From: JAWKIW01 sp046331175
GTDB lineage: Bacteria; Actinomycetota; Acidimicrobiia; Acidimicrobiales; Acidimicrobilacustridaceae
Assembly: GCA_046331175.1 (NCBI GenBank)
Contig: JAXLRI010000004.1
Span: 62,001 to 126,000 of the forward strand
DNA: 64,000 bases
Direction: 5' to 3'
The notes under the pieces are model-generated. The model saw nothing but the letters and a program-made list of their open reading frames with translations, searched no databases and was not told the DNA's origin. The position numbers and the translations under genes are program-made. Of this stretch, positions 24,173-32,685 are shown in pieces. Numbering within the stretch: position 1 is the stretch's first letter; each line of letters begins with the position of its first letter.

Positions 24173-25693
24173 TCAGGCGTCGTCGCCGGCCTGGGCGAGG
24201 ATCGCCGGCAACCGGGGCAGGAGGCCGAGCAGCCCGGCCATGAGGCCGCCGCCGTCGGGCACGAGCCGGTCGGCGAGCGGGCCGAGGGCGAACATGGTGC
24301 GCAGCAGCAGCACCACCTCGACCGGCGGCCGGAGCCGGTGCTTGAGCATCAGCCGCACCGCCTCGTTGAGCCCGGCCAGCAGCGCCTGCTCGCCGCCGAA
24401 CATGATCGTGGTGGGCTGGAGCGCGTCGGCGGACGACAGGTCGGCGATGAGCGCCTTGGTGTCGACGTCGCCCGGTGCGGCGCCGGCGAGCTCCATGGCG
24501 GCGACCTGGCCGGCGGCGTCGCCGGAGAACAGCGACGTGAGGAAGCCGATGCCGGCCTTCTTCAGCGAGAGCGGCAGGTGACCGACCACGCCGGTGCCGA
24601 CCAGCGCCAGGCGGCCACCGGGCTGCACCAGCAGGTGCTCGGGGCTCGGGTCGGCCCAGAAGGTGCCGTGGAGCAGGGCCGACTCGAGGGTGAGCGACAT
24701 GATCGCCTGGAGGGCCGCCGTCCCCTCGACCACCGAGCCGGAGAAGCGGTGCAGCGGGATGCCCTCGAGGTGCTCGAGGACGACCACCCGCTCGGTGGCC
24801 CGGCCCGGGATCGGGTGGGCGACGTCGAGGCCACGGGCATCGAGCTGCTCGAGGGTCACGGCCAGCTCGACGAGGTTGAGGGCCTCGTTGCGCAGGTCGG
24901 TCTCCTCCAGCGCCATCCGGGCGATGAGCTCGACGAAGCCGAGTGGGTGCATCCCGCCAACCGTCGGCACGGCCCGCTGGACGGCGAGCGCCATGCCCGC
25001 CTGCATGCGCACGTCGGCCTGCAGCTCGCGGCTCACGTGCGGGCGGCGCAGGCGCACGAGCACGTCGCGGCGGTCGATGCCGTCGCCCTGCTCGTCGAGC
25101 GAGCCGACGCGCAGCTCGGACGTCGGCAGGTTCACCAGCGGGTCGGCCTCGAGCAGGTCGACGCCGGCCAGCGATCGCCCGGCGATGTCAGCAGCGGTGG
25201 TGTGCTCGACCTCGACGGGCTGGATGCCTCGACGCGACAGCTCGTCGCGCAGCACCGACGGGAACAGCACGCCCGAGCCCTCGATGATGCGGGCCACCTC
25301 GGCCGCCGCCGCGCCGCCGAGCGCGAGCTGGTCGACGAAGCCCTCGATGGCGGTGTCGAGCACCCAGCCCCGCGGGTCGCGCAGTGGCACGAGGTCGCGC
25401 AGGTCGGGCAGGCGGGTGCCGATGCGCACCGCGCGCGACACGCCGGCGGCGGCCACGTGACGGGCGACGCGGGCCGGCGGCACCGGCCCGGGCTGGGCCA
25501 GGCGGTTGGCGCGGTCGGGCAGGGCCCGCTTGGCCGGACCGGCCCGGTGGTCGAGCTCGGCGATGGCGTCGGCCAGGCCGGGCTCGGCCGCCACCCAGGC
25601 GCTGGTCGCGGCGCGCGCCGCCAGCCGACCGGCCTCGTCGTCACCCCCGCCGGTGCCCGCGCTGCTCGCCGCCTCGTCCCCCGTGTCAGCCAT
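24173..25693 (-). CDS. AarF/UbiB (ABC1) kinase-like protein, probable pseudokinase
   Basis: 506 aa with the overall UbiB layout: ADVRMQAGMALAVQRAVP, the EETDLRNEALNLVELA helix and VLEHLEGIPLHRF are recognisable. The catalytic segment, however, is HGTFWADPSPEHLLVQPGGR and then LALVGTGVVGHL, where active family members have HADPHPGN and LLDFGxxG. The loop Asn and the Asp of the DFG-like motif are therefore missing, so metal binding and phosphotransfer are doubtful. A hydrophobic C-terminus (MAGLLGLLPRLPAIL) could touch the membrane. ATG at 25693 is the clear start. Its role may be lipid or quinone handling without catalysis (inference). Confidence 0.8.
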   Translation of the reverse strand: MADTGDEAASSAGTGGGDDEAGRLAARAATSAWVAAEPGLADAIAELDHRAGPAKRALPDRANRLAQPGPVPPARVARHVAAAGVSRAVRIGTRLPDLRDLVPLRDPRGWVLDTAIEGFVDQLALGGAAAAEVARIIEGSGVLFPSVLRDELSRRGIQPVEVEHTTAADIAGRSLAGVDLLEADPLVNLPTSELRVGSLDEQGDGIDRRDVLVRLRRPHVSRELQADVRMQAGMALAVQRAVPTVGGMHPLGFVELIARMALEETDLRNEALNLVELAVTLEQLDARGLDVAHPIPGRATERVVVLEHLEGIPLHRFSGSVVEGTAALQAIMSLTLESALLHGTFWADPSPEHLLVQPGGRLALVGTGVVGHLPLSLKKAGIGFLTSLFSGDAAGQVAAMELAGAAPGDVDTKALIADLSSADALQPTTIMFGGEQALLAGLNEAVRLMLKHRLRPPVEVVLLLRTMFALGPLADRLVPDGGGLMAGLLGLLPRLPAILAQAGDDA

Positions 25694-25792
25694 GCCGACC
25701 AGCCTGCCCGACCCGCCCCCGCCGAGCGAACCCGCGCCCCCCGCCGCCGTCCTGCACCACGCCGCCAGCCGCCCTGTCCCCGGCCTGCGCCG

Positions 25793-26002
25793 ACGATCAC
25801 CGCCATCCCGAAGGAGCTCCGAGACGCCCTCGGCATCGGGGCCGGCACCGAGGTCGAGTTCGAGCGCCGCAAGGACACCATCGTCGTGCGCAAGAGCGAC
25901 CGAGGACCCACCCGCGGACGCCGGCTCGCCGAGCGCCTCAAGGGACGCGGCGACGTCGAGATGACGACCGACGAGATCATGGCCCTCACCCGCGACGCCT
26001 GA
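25793..26002 (+). pseudogene. AbrB/VapB-type antitoxin, 5' end degraded
   Basis: The frame encodes TITAIPKELRDALGIGAGTE and continues with VEFERRKDTIVVRKSD, a standard AbrB swapped-hairpin DNA-binding domain, followed by a short C-terminal helix ending MTTDEIMALTRDA that would wrap the toxin. No ATG, GTG or TTG occurs in this frame near the expected start: the usual first strand (Met plus about ten residues) is absent or shifted. Either a non-standard codon is used or the 5' end was lost. The intact vapC gene starts 2 nt after its stop. Confidence 0.55.
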
Positions 26003-26003
26003 C

Positions 26004-26417
26004 ATGGCCGAAGGCACCCTGGTCGACAACAACGTGCTGCTCGACATCCTGACCGAGGACCCGGTCTGGGAGGAGTGGTCCACCGACGCCCTGGCCGACG
26101 CCGCCGAGGCTGGCCCCCTCTTCATCAACCCGGTCGTCTACGCCGAGGTCTCGATCCGGTTCACGTCCGTCGAAGCGCTCGAGGATGCCCTCCCACCGCG
26201 GGACTACCGGCGCGAGCCGATCCCGTGGCCGGCGGCGTTCCTGGCCGGCAAGGTCTTCCTCGAGTACCGACGGAACCAGGGCACGAGGGCGACGACGCTG
26301 CCGGACTTCTTCATCGGCGCCCACGCCGCCGTCGCCGGCCTTCACCTCCTGACCAGAGACGTCGGCCGATACCGGACGCACTTCCCGACGGTGCCGCTCA
26401 TCGCTCCCGAGCCCTGA
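26004..26417 (+). CDS. vapC: VapC-type PIN-domain ribonuclease toxin
   Basis: 137-aa PIN domain. The acidic active site is complete: Asp8 in TLVDNNVLLDIL, Glu in INPVVYAEVS, and Asp residues in TLPDFFIGAHA and LLTRDVGRYRTHFP. Members cleave specific tRNAs or rRNA. It directly follows a VapB-like antitoxin whose start is missing, so antidote supply is in question. No separate promoter is evident. The family assignment is firm; the target is unknown. Confidence 0.9.
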   Translation: MAEGTLVDNNVLLDILTEDPVWEEWSTDALADAAEAGPLFINPVVYAEVSIRFTSVEALEDALPPRDYRREPIPWPAAFLAGKVFLEYRRNQGTRATTLPDFFIGAHAAVAGLHLLTRDVGRYRTHFPTVPLIAPEP

Positions 26418-26530
26418 CGACATCGGCCCCGGCAGCGACGAGCTCGCCCGCCGAACACACAAGGCTCCCAGGCGACCCGTCCGCGAGACGATGCAGGCCC
26501 TCCTCGGCGACTCGCGTTCGGGGCGGGATG

Positions 26531-26543
26531 TGACACAGTGTCA
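26531..26543. promoter_or_regulatory. Palindromic operator TGACACAGTGTCA
   Basis: Perfect odd palindrome TGACAC-A-GTGTCA in the 195-bp gap before the P450 gene, about 70 bp upstream of its ATG. The geometry is TetR-like; no regulator gene is adjacent. Confidence 0.55.
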
Positions 26544-26612
26544 GAAACGGCTGGACCCGAATCGGCGGCCGCTTCGACGCGGCGCCCCGTGACGTGCAGG
26601 AGCCATCCCGCC

Positions 26613-27803
26613 ATGCCCGACCACCCCACCAACCCCGCCATCCGCCTCACCGCCGGCGACTTCTACGCCAACGGCCCCGAGCCCCACTACGCGTGGATGC
26701 GGGTCAACGCCCCGGTCTACTGGGACGAGGCCGGCAACGTCTGGGGGGTCAGCACCTACGAGGACGTGCGGGCGGTCTCCAAGGACTCGGCCACCTTCTG
26801 CAACGGCGGCGGCATCCGACCCAACCAGCCGGCCACGCCGATGATGATCGACCTCGACGATCCGGCGCACTGGGGTCGGCGCAAGCTCGTGAACCGGGGC
26901 TTCACCCCCCGGCAGGTTCGCGACCAGGAGCCGAAGATCCGCGAGGTGTGCAGCTCGATCATCGACCAGGTCGCCGGCGCCGGCTCGTGCGACTTCGTCC
27001 GCGACGTGGCCGCCCCCCTGCCGCTGATCATGATCGGCGACGCCCTGGGCGTGGCCCCCGAGGACCGCGCCACGCTGCTGCAGTGGTCCGACGACCTCGT
27101 GAAGGGCCAGGACAGCGATGCCACCGAGGCCCAGCTCGAGACGATGATCCAGGCCTTCGCCGACTACAACGAGTACGCCGACCGGGTCATCGCCGACCGT
27201 CGTGCCAACCCGCGCGACGACCTCATGTCGATCCTGGTGCACGCCGAGGTGGACGGGCAGCGCCTCACCCACGACGACCTGATCTACGACTCGCTGCTCA
27301 TCCTGGTCGGCGGCGACGAGACCACCCGACACGTGCTGAGCGAGGGCGTCTACCAGCTGCTCCTCACCGGCGCGTGGGACCAGCTGCGCGACGACCGGTC
27401 GCTCCTGCCGGGCGCGGTCGAGGAGATGCTGCGCTGGGTCAGCCCGATCAAGAACATGTGCCGCACCGCCACCCGTGACACCGAGCTGCACGGCCAGCGC
27501 ATCGCCGAGGGCGACGAGCTGCTGCTGCTCTACGCGTCGGCCAACCGCGACGAGGCCGTGTTCGCCGACCCCGAGACCTTCGACATCCGGCGCTCCCCGA
27601 ACGACCACGTCGCCTTCGGCTTCGGCGCCCACTTCTGCCTCGGCAACTCGCTCGCCCGCCTCGAGATCAAGGTCATGCTCGAGCAGCTGCTCGACCGGCT
27701 GCCCGACCTCGCCCTCGCCACCGACGCCAAGCCGCCGATGCGCCCGGCCAACTTCATCTCCGGGCCAGAGGCGCTGCCGGTCACCTTCTCCCCCACCGCC
27801 TGA
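26613..27803 (+). CDS. Cytochrome P450
   Basis: 396-aa bacterial class I P450. I-helix LLILVGGDETTRH, K-helix ExxR in EEMLRW, PERF-like FDIRRSP, and the heme loop FGFGAHFCLGNSLA with the Cys ligand. The sequence style (MMIDLDDPAHWGRRKLVNRGF, IGDALGV) resembles the CYP125/CYP142 steroid-oxidising group, but that subfamily call is inference. ATG at 26613 has a GGAG Shine-Dalgarno; the earlier in-frame GTG at 26538 lies inside the operator and is rejected. The following TIGR03083-type gene is 10 nt downstream and probably in the same operon. Confidence 0.92.
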   Translation: MPDHPTNPAIRLTAGDFYANGPEPHYAWMRVNAPVYWDEAGNVWGVSTYEDVRAVSKDSATFCNGGGIRPNQPATPMMIDLDDPAHWGRRKLVNRGFTPRQVRDQEPKIREVCSSIIDQVAGAGSCDFVRDVAAPLPLIMIGDALGVAPEDRATLLQWSDDLVKGQDSDATEAQLETMIQAFADYNEYADRVIADRRANPRDDLMSILVHAEVDGQRLTHDDLIYDSLLILVGGDETTRHVLSEGVYQLLLTGAWDQLRDDRSLLPGAVEEMLRWVSPIKNMCRTATRDTELHGQRIAEGDELLLLYASANRDEAVFADPETFDIRRSPNDHVAFGFGAHFCLGNSLARLEIKVMLEQLLDRLPDLALATDAKPPMRPANFISGPEALPVTFSPTA

Positions 27804-27813
27804 TCGGGCAGCG

Positions 27814-28485
27814 GTGGCGGCAGACCTCGTGGCGGTGCGACCGGCCTTCCTGCAGGCGGCGGCCGCCGCCGTCGAGCTGCTCACCGACGACGCCGTGGCC
27901 GAGGCGTGGGACGAGCCGAGCGACCTCGATGGGATGACCGTCGGCGCGCTGGCCGGCCACCTGTCGCTGAGCATCACCCAGGTCGAGGCGTTCCTCGATG
28001 GGCTCGCGCCTGGAGTACCGCCACCGGACGACCCTGCCCTCTGGGTCGATGCCGCCACCTACTACGGCCGCGTCGTCGACCTGCCCGACGCCGATGCCGA
28101 GCTGAACCGCGGCGTCCGGTCCCGCAGCGAGGCGATCGCCGAAGCCGGTTCGGCGGGGGTCTCGACGACGGCCGCCGCCGCGCTCGCCCGGCTGCGCGAC
28201 CGCCTGGCAACCGAGCCGGCCGAGCGCCGAGTCGCCGTCGCCCACCGGCCCGGCGAGCAGCTCCTGCTCGACGAGTACCTGCGCACCCGCTGCGTCGAGC
28301 TGTCGGTCCACCTCGAGGACCTCGCCCTGTCGACCGGCCGGCCCGTGCCCGCGACACCCGAGGCCACCGCCACCGCGATCGAGGTGCTGGTCGCCGCCGC
28401 CCGCCACCGCCACGGTGACGACGCCGTGCGGCGTGCCCTCACCCGTCGCCGCCGCGACGACGTCGATGCCCTCCGCGTGACCTGA
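27814..28485 (+). CDS. TIGR03083-type DinB-like protein (maleylpyruvate isomerase N-terminal fold)
   Basis: 223 aa. The four-helix DinB/MDMPI fold is suggested by MTVGALAGHLSLSITQVEAF near residue 45 with a metal-ligand-type His, and CVELSVHLEDLALSTG near 165 with another His, the usual spacing for the metal site. GTG start 10 nt after the P450 stop. Family members act in mycothiol-dependent isomerisation or transfer, but most are uncharacterised. Probably co-expressed with the P450. Confidence 0.8.
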   Translation: MAADLVAVRPAFLQAAAAAVELLTDDAVAEAWDEPSDLDGMTVGALAGHLSLSITQVEAFLDGLAPGVPPPDDPALWVDAATYYGRVVDLPDADAELNRGVRSRSEAIAEAGSAGVSTTAAAALARLRDRLATEPAERRVAVAHRPGEQLLLDEYLRTRCVELSVHLEDLALSTGRPVPATPEATATAIEVLVAAARHRHGDDAVRRALTRRRRDDVDALRVT

Positions 28486-28513
28486 TCGGTGGCGTCGCCC
28501 AGGCACGCGCCCG

Positions 28514-29695
28514 TCATCGAGCTGGCGGGTGGGCCGCCGTCCAGCCGGCGAGGCGGTCGACGGCGGCGGCGATCTCGACGGTGGCCCCGGCGAAGGAGAA
28601 CCGCACGAAGCGGTGCCCGTCGACCGGATCGAAGTCGATGCCCGGGGTGACGGCGACGCCCAGGTCGGCGAGCCACTCGGCGCACAGCGCCTGGCTGTCG
28701 TCGGTCCACGCCGACACGTCGGCCCACAGGTAGAAGGCGCCGTCGGCGGGGGCGATGCGATCGAAGCCGGCGGCGGCCAGGCCGTCGAGCAGCACCTCAC
28801 GGTTGGCCGCGTACCGGGCGACGTGGCCGTCGAGCTCGGCGACGGCGTCGAAGGCCGCCAGCCCGGCCTGCTGGGGCAGCGTGGGTGGCGCCACCGTGAG
28901 GTTCTGGGCGAGGCGCTCCACCGGCGTCACCAGCTCGGGCGGCACCACGAGCCAGCCGAGCCGCCAGCCGGTCATCGAGAAGTACTTCGAGAACGACGAC
29001 ACCACGATGGCGCCGTCGTCGACGGCCAGCGCGGTGGTGGCCGGTGGGCCATAGGTGATGCCGTGGTAGATCTCGTCGGAGACCAGCCACGTGTCACCCT
29101 CGCGGCACGACGCCGCCAGGGCGTCGAGCGCCGGTCGGTCGAGGATCGTGCCGGTGGGGTTCGACGGGCTGGCCACCACGAGGCCGGCGAGGTGACCGCC
29201 GTCGACCATGGCCCGCGCGGCGTCCAGGTGCTTGGCCGTCGGTTGGAAGCGGGACGAGGCATCGACCGGCAGGTCGACAACCTCGGTCCCGAAGGCGCTC
29301 AGCATGTTCCGGTAGCAGGGGTAGCCGGGCCGGGCGACGGCCACAGCACCTCCCACGTCGAAGCAGGCGAGGAAGGCCAGCACGCAGGCGCCGGACGCCC
29401 CCGTGGTGACGACGACGCGTGCAGGGTCGACGTCGACCGCGTACCGCTCGGCGTACCAACGACCGATGCGCTGCCGCAGCGCCGGCAGGCCGTCGGCGTC
29501 GGTGTAGTGCAACGGTCCCTCGCGCAGGGCCCGGGCCGCCGCCTCGACGACCGGCTCGGGCGCGCCCGTCGCGGGCTGGCCCACCTCGAGGTGCAGCACG
29601 TCACCACCGGTGGCCGCCCGCTCCCCCGCCGCCTTCATCACCTGCATCACGTGGAAGGGGGCGATGCCCGCCCGTCGGGCGACCTGAGGAGCCAC
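28514..29695 (-). CDS. Class I/II PLP-dependent aminotransferase
   Basis: 393 aa, aspartate-aminotransferase fold I. Visible: GQPATGAPEPVVEAA (N-terminal arm), TTGASGACVLAFLACF, the PGYPCYRNML loop, SPSNPTGT (Asn contacting PLP), SDEIYHGITYG, and SSFSKYFSMTGWRLGW with the Schiff-base Lys. The Arg near HRFVRFSFAG binds the carboxylate. GTG at 29695 follows a TACGAT -10 box by 6 nt, so the gene is leaderless. The substrate cannot be assigned; aromatic or alanine-type transamination is possible. Confidence 0.9.
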   Translation of the reverse strand: MAPQVARRAGIAPFHVMQVMKAAGERAATGGDVLHLEVGQPATGAPEPVVEAAARALREGPLHYTDADGLPALRQRIGRWYAERYAVDVDPARVVVTTGASGACVLAFLACFDVGGAVAVARPGYPCYRNMLSAFGTEVVDLPVDASSRFQPTAKHLDAARAMVDGGHLAGLVVASPSNPTGTILDRPALDALAASCREGDTWLVSDEIYHGITYGPPATTALAVDDGAIVVSSFSKYFSMTGWRLGWLVVPPELVTPVERLAQNLTVAPPTLPQQAGLAAFDAVAELDGHVARYAANREVLLDGLAAAGFDRIAPADGAFYLWADVSAWTDDSQALCAEWLADLGVAVTPGIDFDPVDGHRFVRFSFAGATVEIAAAVDRLAGWTAAHPPAR

Positions 29696-29701
29696 CTCGC
29701 C

Positions 29702-29707
29702 ATCGTA
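29702..29707 (-). promoter_or_regulatory. -10 box TACGAT, leaderless aminotransferase gene
   Basis: On the minus strand TACGAT lies 6 nt before the GTG at 29695. Confidence 0.5.
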
Positions 29708-29777
29708 CGAGCGGGCACGGGGCCGGGCCGACCCGTCGTAGGCTCCGACCGCTCGTCCCGCTTCAGGAGGGTGTCCG

Positions 29778-31337
29778 ATCTCCGATCCCTCGTCACTCCG
29801 CCTCGGTGAGCTGGTCGCCACCTTCGCCCTCGCCCAGGACAACGCCTTCGGCCAACCGCTCGAGTCGCAGCTGCGCTCGTGCCTCCTGTCCAGCGCCATC
29901 TGCGATGCCCTCGGCGCCGACGACGAGCTGCGCCAGACCGTCTACTGGGTCTCGCTCCTGCGCTACGTCGGCTGCACCGGCCACGCCCACGAGGTCGCGA
30001 CCATCTTCGGCGACGAGATCGCCATCCGCGCCCAGACCCTCGTCCACGACGCCGCCAACCCGGCCGAGGTCATGCGCGACGTGCTGGCCTTCGCCACCGC
30101 CGCCCACCCGCCCGAGGAGCGCGACCAGGTCGCCGCCGCGATCCAGGAGGGGGCCCACGACTGGGCCGTGCTCAACTTCGCCTCCGGCTGCGAGGTCGGC
30201 GACATGCTCGCCGACCGGCTCGCGTTCGGCCCCGACGTGCGCGAGGCCCTGGCCTTCACCTTCGAGCGGTGGAACGGCAACGGCTTCCCGAACGGCGCCT
30301 CCGGTGAGCAGATCCCGCTGGCCATGCGGATCGTGCACCTGAGCCACGACATGGAGGCCCTCGCCCGGCTCACCTCGCCGGCCCACGCGGTGGCGACCGC
30401 CGGCAACCGCTCCGGCCGCACGTACGACCCCGAGCTCGCCGACCTGTTCGTGGTCCACGGCGACGGCTGGCTCGAGCAGCTGCGCAAGCTCGAGCCGTGG
30501 GACGCCGTGCTCGACCTCGAGCCGCGTCCCCACCACGTGCTCGACGGCGACGAGCTCGACGACGCCCTCGCCGTCATGGCCGACTTCATCGACCTCAAGT
30601 CGCCGTACATGGCCGGGCACAGCCGCCGCTGCGCCGCGCTGGTCGCCGCCGCCGCCGAGGCGATGGGCTTCGGCACCGGCGAGCTCGCGGTGGCACGACG
30701 GGCCGCCCTCGTCCACGACCTCGGCACCACCGCGGTGCCGAACTCGATCTGGGACAAGCCCGGCCCCCTCACCCGCACCGAGCTCGACCGCGTCGAGCTG
30801 CACCCCATGCTCACCGAGCAGATGCTGCGCCGGTCACCCGCCCTGGCTCCGCTCAACCCGGTCGCCGCCGCCCACCACGAGCGAGCCGACGGCTCGGGGT
30901 ACCACCGGGGCGCACGCGCCGACGCCATCGACCGAGGTGCCGCCGTGCTGGCCGCCGCCGACGTCTACGTCGGTCTGACCACCGATCGGGCCGACCGCCC
31001 GGCGATCTCCGACCAGCAGGCCGCCGCCGAGGTCCGCGCCCTGGCCGCCGCCGGGACGCTCGACGGTGAGGCCGCCGAGGCGGTGCTCGCCGCTGCCGGC
31101 CACGCGCCGGCTCGCCGCCGGCGGGGGCAGACCGACCTCCCGGGCGGGCTCACCAGGCGCGAGGTCGAGGTGCTTCGCCTGGCCGCCCGCGGCCTCACCA
31201 CCAAGGAGATCGCCGACCAGCTCTTCATCTCACCGAAGACCACCGACCACCACATCCAGCACGTGTACACGAAGATCGGCGTGTCCACGCGGGCCGCCGC
31301 CGCCCTGTGGGCGATGCAGAACGGCGTGGTGACCTGA
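29778..31337 (+). CDS. HD-GYP-type phosphohydrolase with C-terminal LuxR HTH; candidate AUC start
   Basis: 519 aa if started at ATC 29778, which has AGGAGG seven nt upstream; the first in-frame ATG is only at 30072 and would delete conserved sequence (LGELVATFALAQDNAFGQPL and VYWVSLLRYVGCTGHAHE) that belongs to the family. The HD-GYP core has HSRRC, VHDLGTTAVPNSIWDKPGPL, and AAHHERADGSGYHRG, where the name motif reads GYH instead of GYP. The C-terminal LuxR-type HTH is LTRREVEVLRLAARGLTTKE with ISPKTTDHHIQHVYTKIG. It may link cyclic-dinucleotide or nucleotide turnover to transcription. A frameshift near 29805 is the alternative explanation. Confidence 0.8.
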   Translation: MSDPSSLRLGELVATFALAQDNAFGQPLESQLRSCLLSSAICDALGADDELRQTVYWVSLLRYVGCTGHAHEVATIFGDEIAIRAQTLVHDAANPAEVMRDVLAFATAAHPPEERDQVAAAIQEGAHDWAVLNFASGCEVGDMLADRLAFGPDVREALAFTFERWNGNGFPNGASGEQIPLAMRIVHLSHDMEALARLTSPAHAVATAGNRSGRTYDPELADLFVVHGDGWLEQLRKLEPWDAVLDLEPRPHHVLDGDELDDALAVMADFIDLKSPYMAGHSRRCAALVAAAAEAMGFGTGELAVARRAALVHDLGTTAVPNSIWDKPGPLTRTELDRVELHPMLTEQMLRRSPALAPLNPVAAAHHERADGSGYHRGARADAIDRGAAVLAAADVYVGLTTDRADRPAISDQQAAAEVRALAAAGTLDGEAAEAVLAAAGHAPARRRRGQTDLPGGLTRREVEVLRLAARGLTTKEIADQLFISPKTTDHHIQHVYTKIGVSTRAAAALWAMQNGVVT

Positions 31338-31423
31338 CGGCACCGGCAAACGCCGTGGGGAGGTCGCCCCGCGTGCGGCGGCGCGGGGTGGACATCGTCG
31401 CCGCCCGTGGGATGCTGGCGGTG

Positions 31424-32527
31424 ATGCGTGCGACGGTGCGGTTGGGTCGGGTGGCGGGGATCCCCGTCGGCCTGCACTGGTCGTTGCTGCTCATCGGCGG
31501 CCTGCTCGTCTGGGACTTCCACGACGCCGTCGACGACGGCACGGTCGGCACCGTCGGCCCGTGGGTGATGGCCGTCGCCGTGGTCGCGTGCTTCTACGCC
31601 GGGCTCGTCGCCCACGAGCTGGGCCATGCCCTCGTCGCCCGCCGCCACGGCGTGGGCACGGTCGACATCACGCTGTGGATGCTCGGCGGCGTCGCCCGGC
31701 TGGCCGGCGACTCGCCGTCGCCGAAGGCCGAGGCCACCATGGCCCTGGCCGGTCCCGGGGTCAGCCTCGCCCTCGGGGGCAGCCTGGTGCTCGCCGGGTT
31801 CGGTCTCGACGCGGTGGGTGCCCCCGTCCTCGTGAGCGACGCCGTCTGGCTCCTCGCCGGGCTCAACCTCGTGCTCGGGGTCTTCAACCTGGTGCCCGCC
31901 TTCCCGCTCGACGGCGGCCGCGTGCTGCGCGCCGCGCTGTGGGGGTGGCGCCACGACCGCCTCCTCGGCACCCGGATCGCCGCCGGCATCGGCACCGGGG
32001 TCGGCATCGTCGCCATCGCCGCCGGCGGGTGGTTGGCGGTCACCTCGGACGACACCATCAGCGGCCTCTGGTTCGTGCTGCTCGGCGGGTTCGTGATCCA
32101 GGCCGCCCGCACCGAATCCGCCTTCGTGCGGCGCGCCGCCGAGGAGGCCCGGCGCACGGCGGGCGCCCTCTGCCATCGCCCGCCGGTGCTCGACCCGGCG
32201 CTGCCGGCCGACGAGGCGCTGGCCTCGCACCCCCTCGACGAGGCCCACCCCACCTACCTCGTCGGCGCCCCCGGCCACCCCGACGGCTTCGTAGTGCAGG
32301 AGCTGGTCGGCATGGTCGCCGGCGCCGGCCACCAGGCCCTGCGCGAGGTCGCCCTGCCGTGGGACGCCGTGCCGGTGGTCGACGCATCGGCCCCGGCCGC
32401 TGTGGTCGTCGACGCCTTCGCCCGCTCGCGCTTCCGACGCGTGCGAGTCCGCCTGCCCGAGGGCGACGTCGGTGTGATCGGCCCCGCCGACCTGGCCGCC
32501 GCCTTCCGCGCACCGGCGCCTCGCTAA
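31424..32527 (+). CDS. Site-2-protease-like M50 zinc metalloprotease with CBS-like tail
   Basis: 367-aa membrane protease. The zinc motif is VAHELGHALVARR and the third ligand lies in NLVPAFPLDGGRVLRA; about six transmembrane helices run from IPVGLHWSLLLIGGLL to the ISGLWFVLLGGFVIQAA segment. The last 120 residues form a soluble region like a CBS pair (VVDASAPAAVVVDAFARSRFRRVRV). This is the Rip3-type architecture, and such proteases act in regulated intramembrane proteolysis. ATG at 31424 is chosen over 31412 because the conserved VRLGRVAGIPVGLHWS follows directly. Confidence 0.9.
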   Translation: MRATVRLGRVAGIPVGLHWSLLLIGGLLVWDFHDAVDDGTVGTVGPWVMAVAVVACFYAGLVAHELGHALVARRHGVGTVDITLWMLGGVARLAGDSPSPKAEATMALAGPGVSLALGGSLVLAGFGLDAVGAPVLVSDAVWLLAGLNLVLGVFNLVPAFPLDGGRVLRAALWGWRHDRLLGTRIAAGIGTGVGIVAIAAGGWLAVTSDDTISGLWFVLLGGFVIQAARTESAFVRRAAEEARRTAGALCHRPPVLDPALPADEALASHPLDEAHPTYLVGAPGHPDGFVVQELVGMVAGAGHQALREVALPWDAVPVVDASAPAAVVVDAFARSRFRRVRVRLPEGDVGVIGPADLAAAFRAPAPR

Positions 32528-32631
32528 CGCCTCGCTGAAGAGCGGCTCACGCCCGGCTCACGCTGCGACCACCGCGGTCGATGTCGCTGGTCGGACGAGC
32601 ACGCGGCGGTCGTCGGCCCCTCCGGCCCACC

Positions 32632-32637
32632 TAGGCT
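32632..32637 (+). promoter_or_regulatory. -10 box TAGGCT of paralogue 2 gene
   Basis: TAGGCT with a leader of about 42 nt ending in the Shine-Dalgarno GGGAGGGG before the ATG at 32686. Confidence 0.35.
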
Positions 32638-32685
32638 GCGGGCACCCGGCGGCAAGCGGGCTGGCAGCGGAACCTGGGAGGGGCC

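Noticed and set aside
26538..26612. GTG at 26538 as P450 start
   Set aside because: It lies inside the palindromic operator; ATG 26613 has a Shine-Dalgarno and leads straight into conserved P450 sequence.
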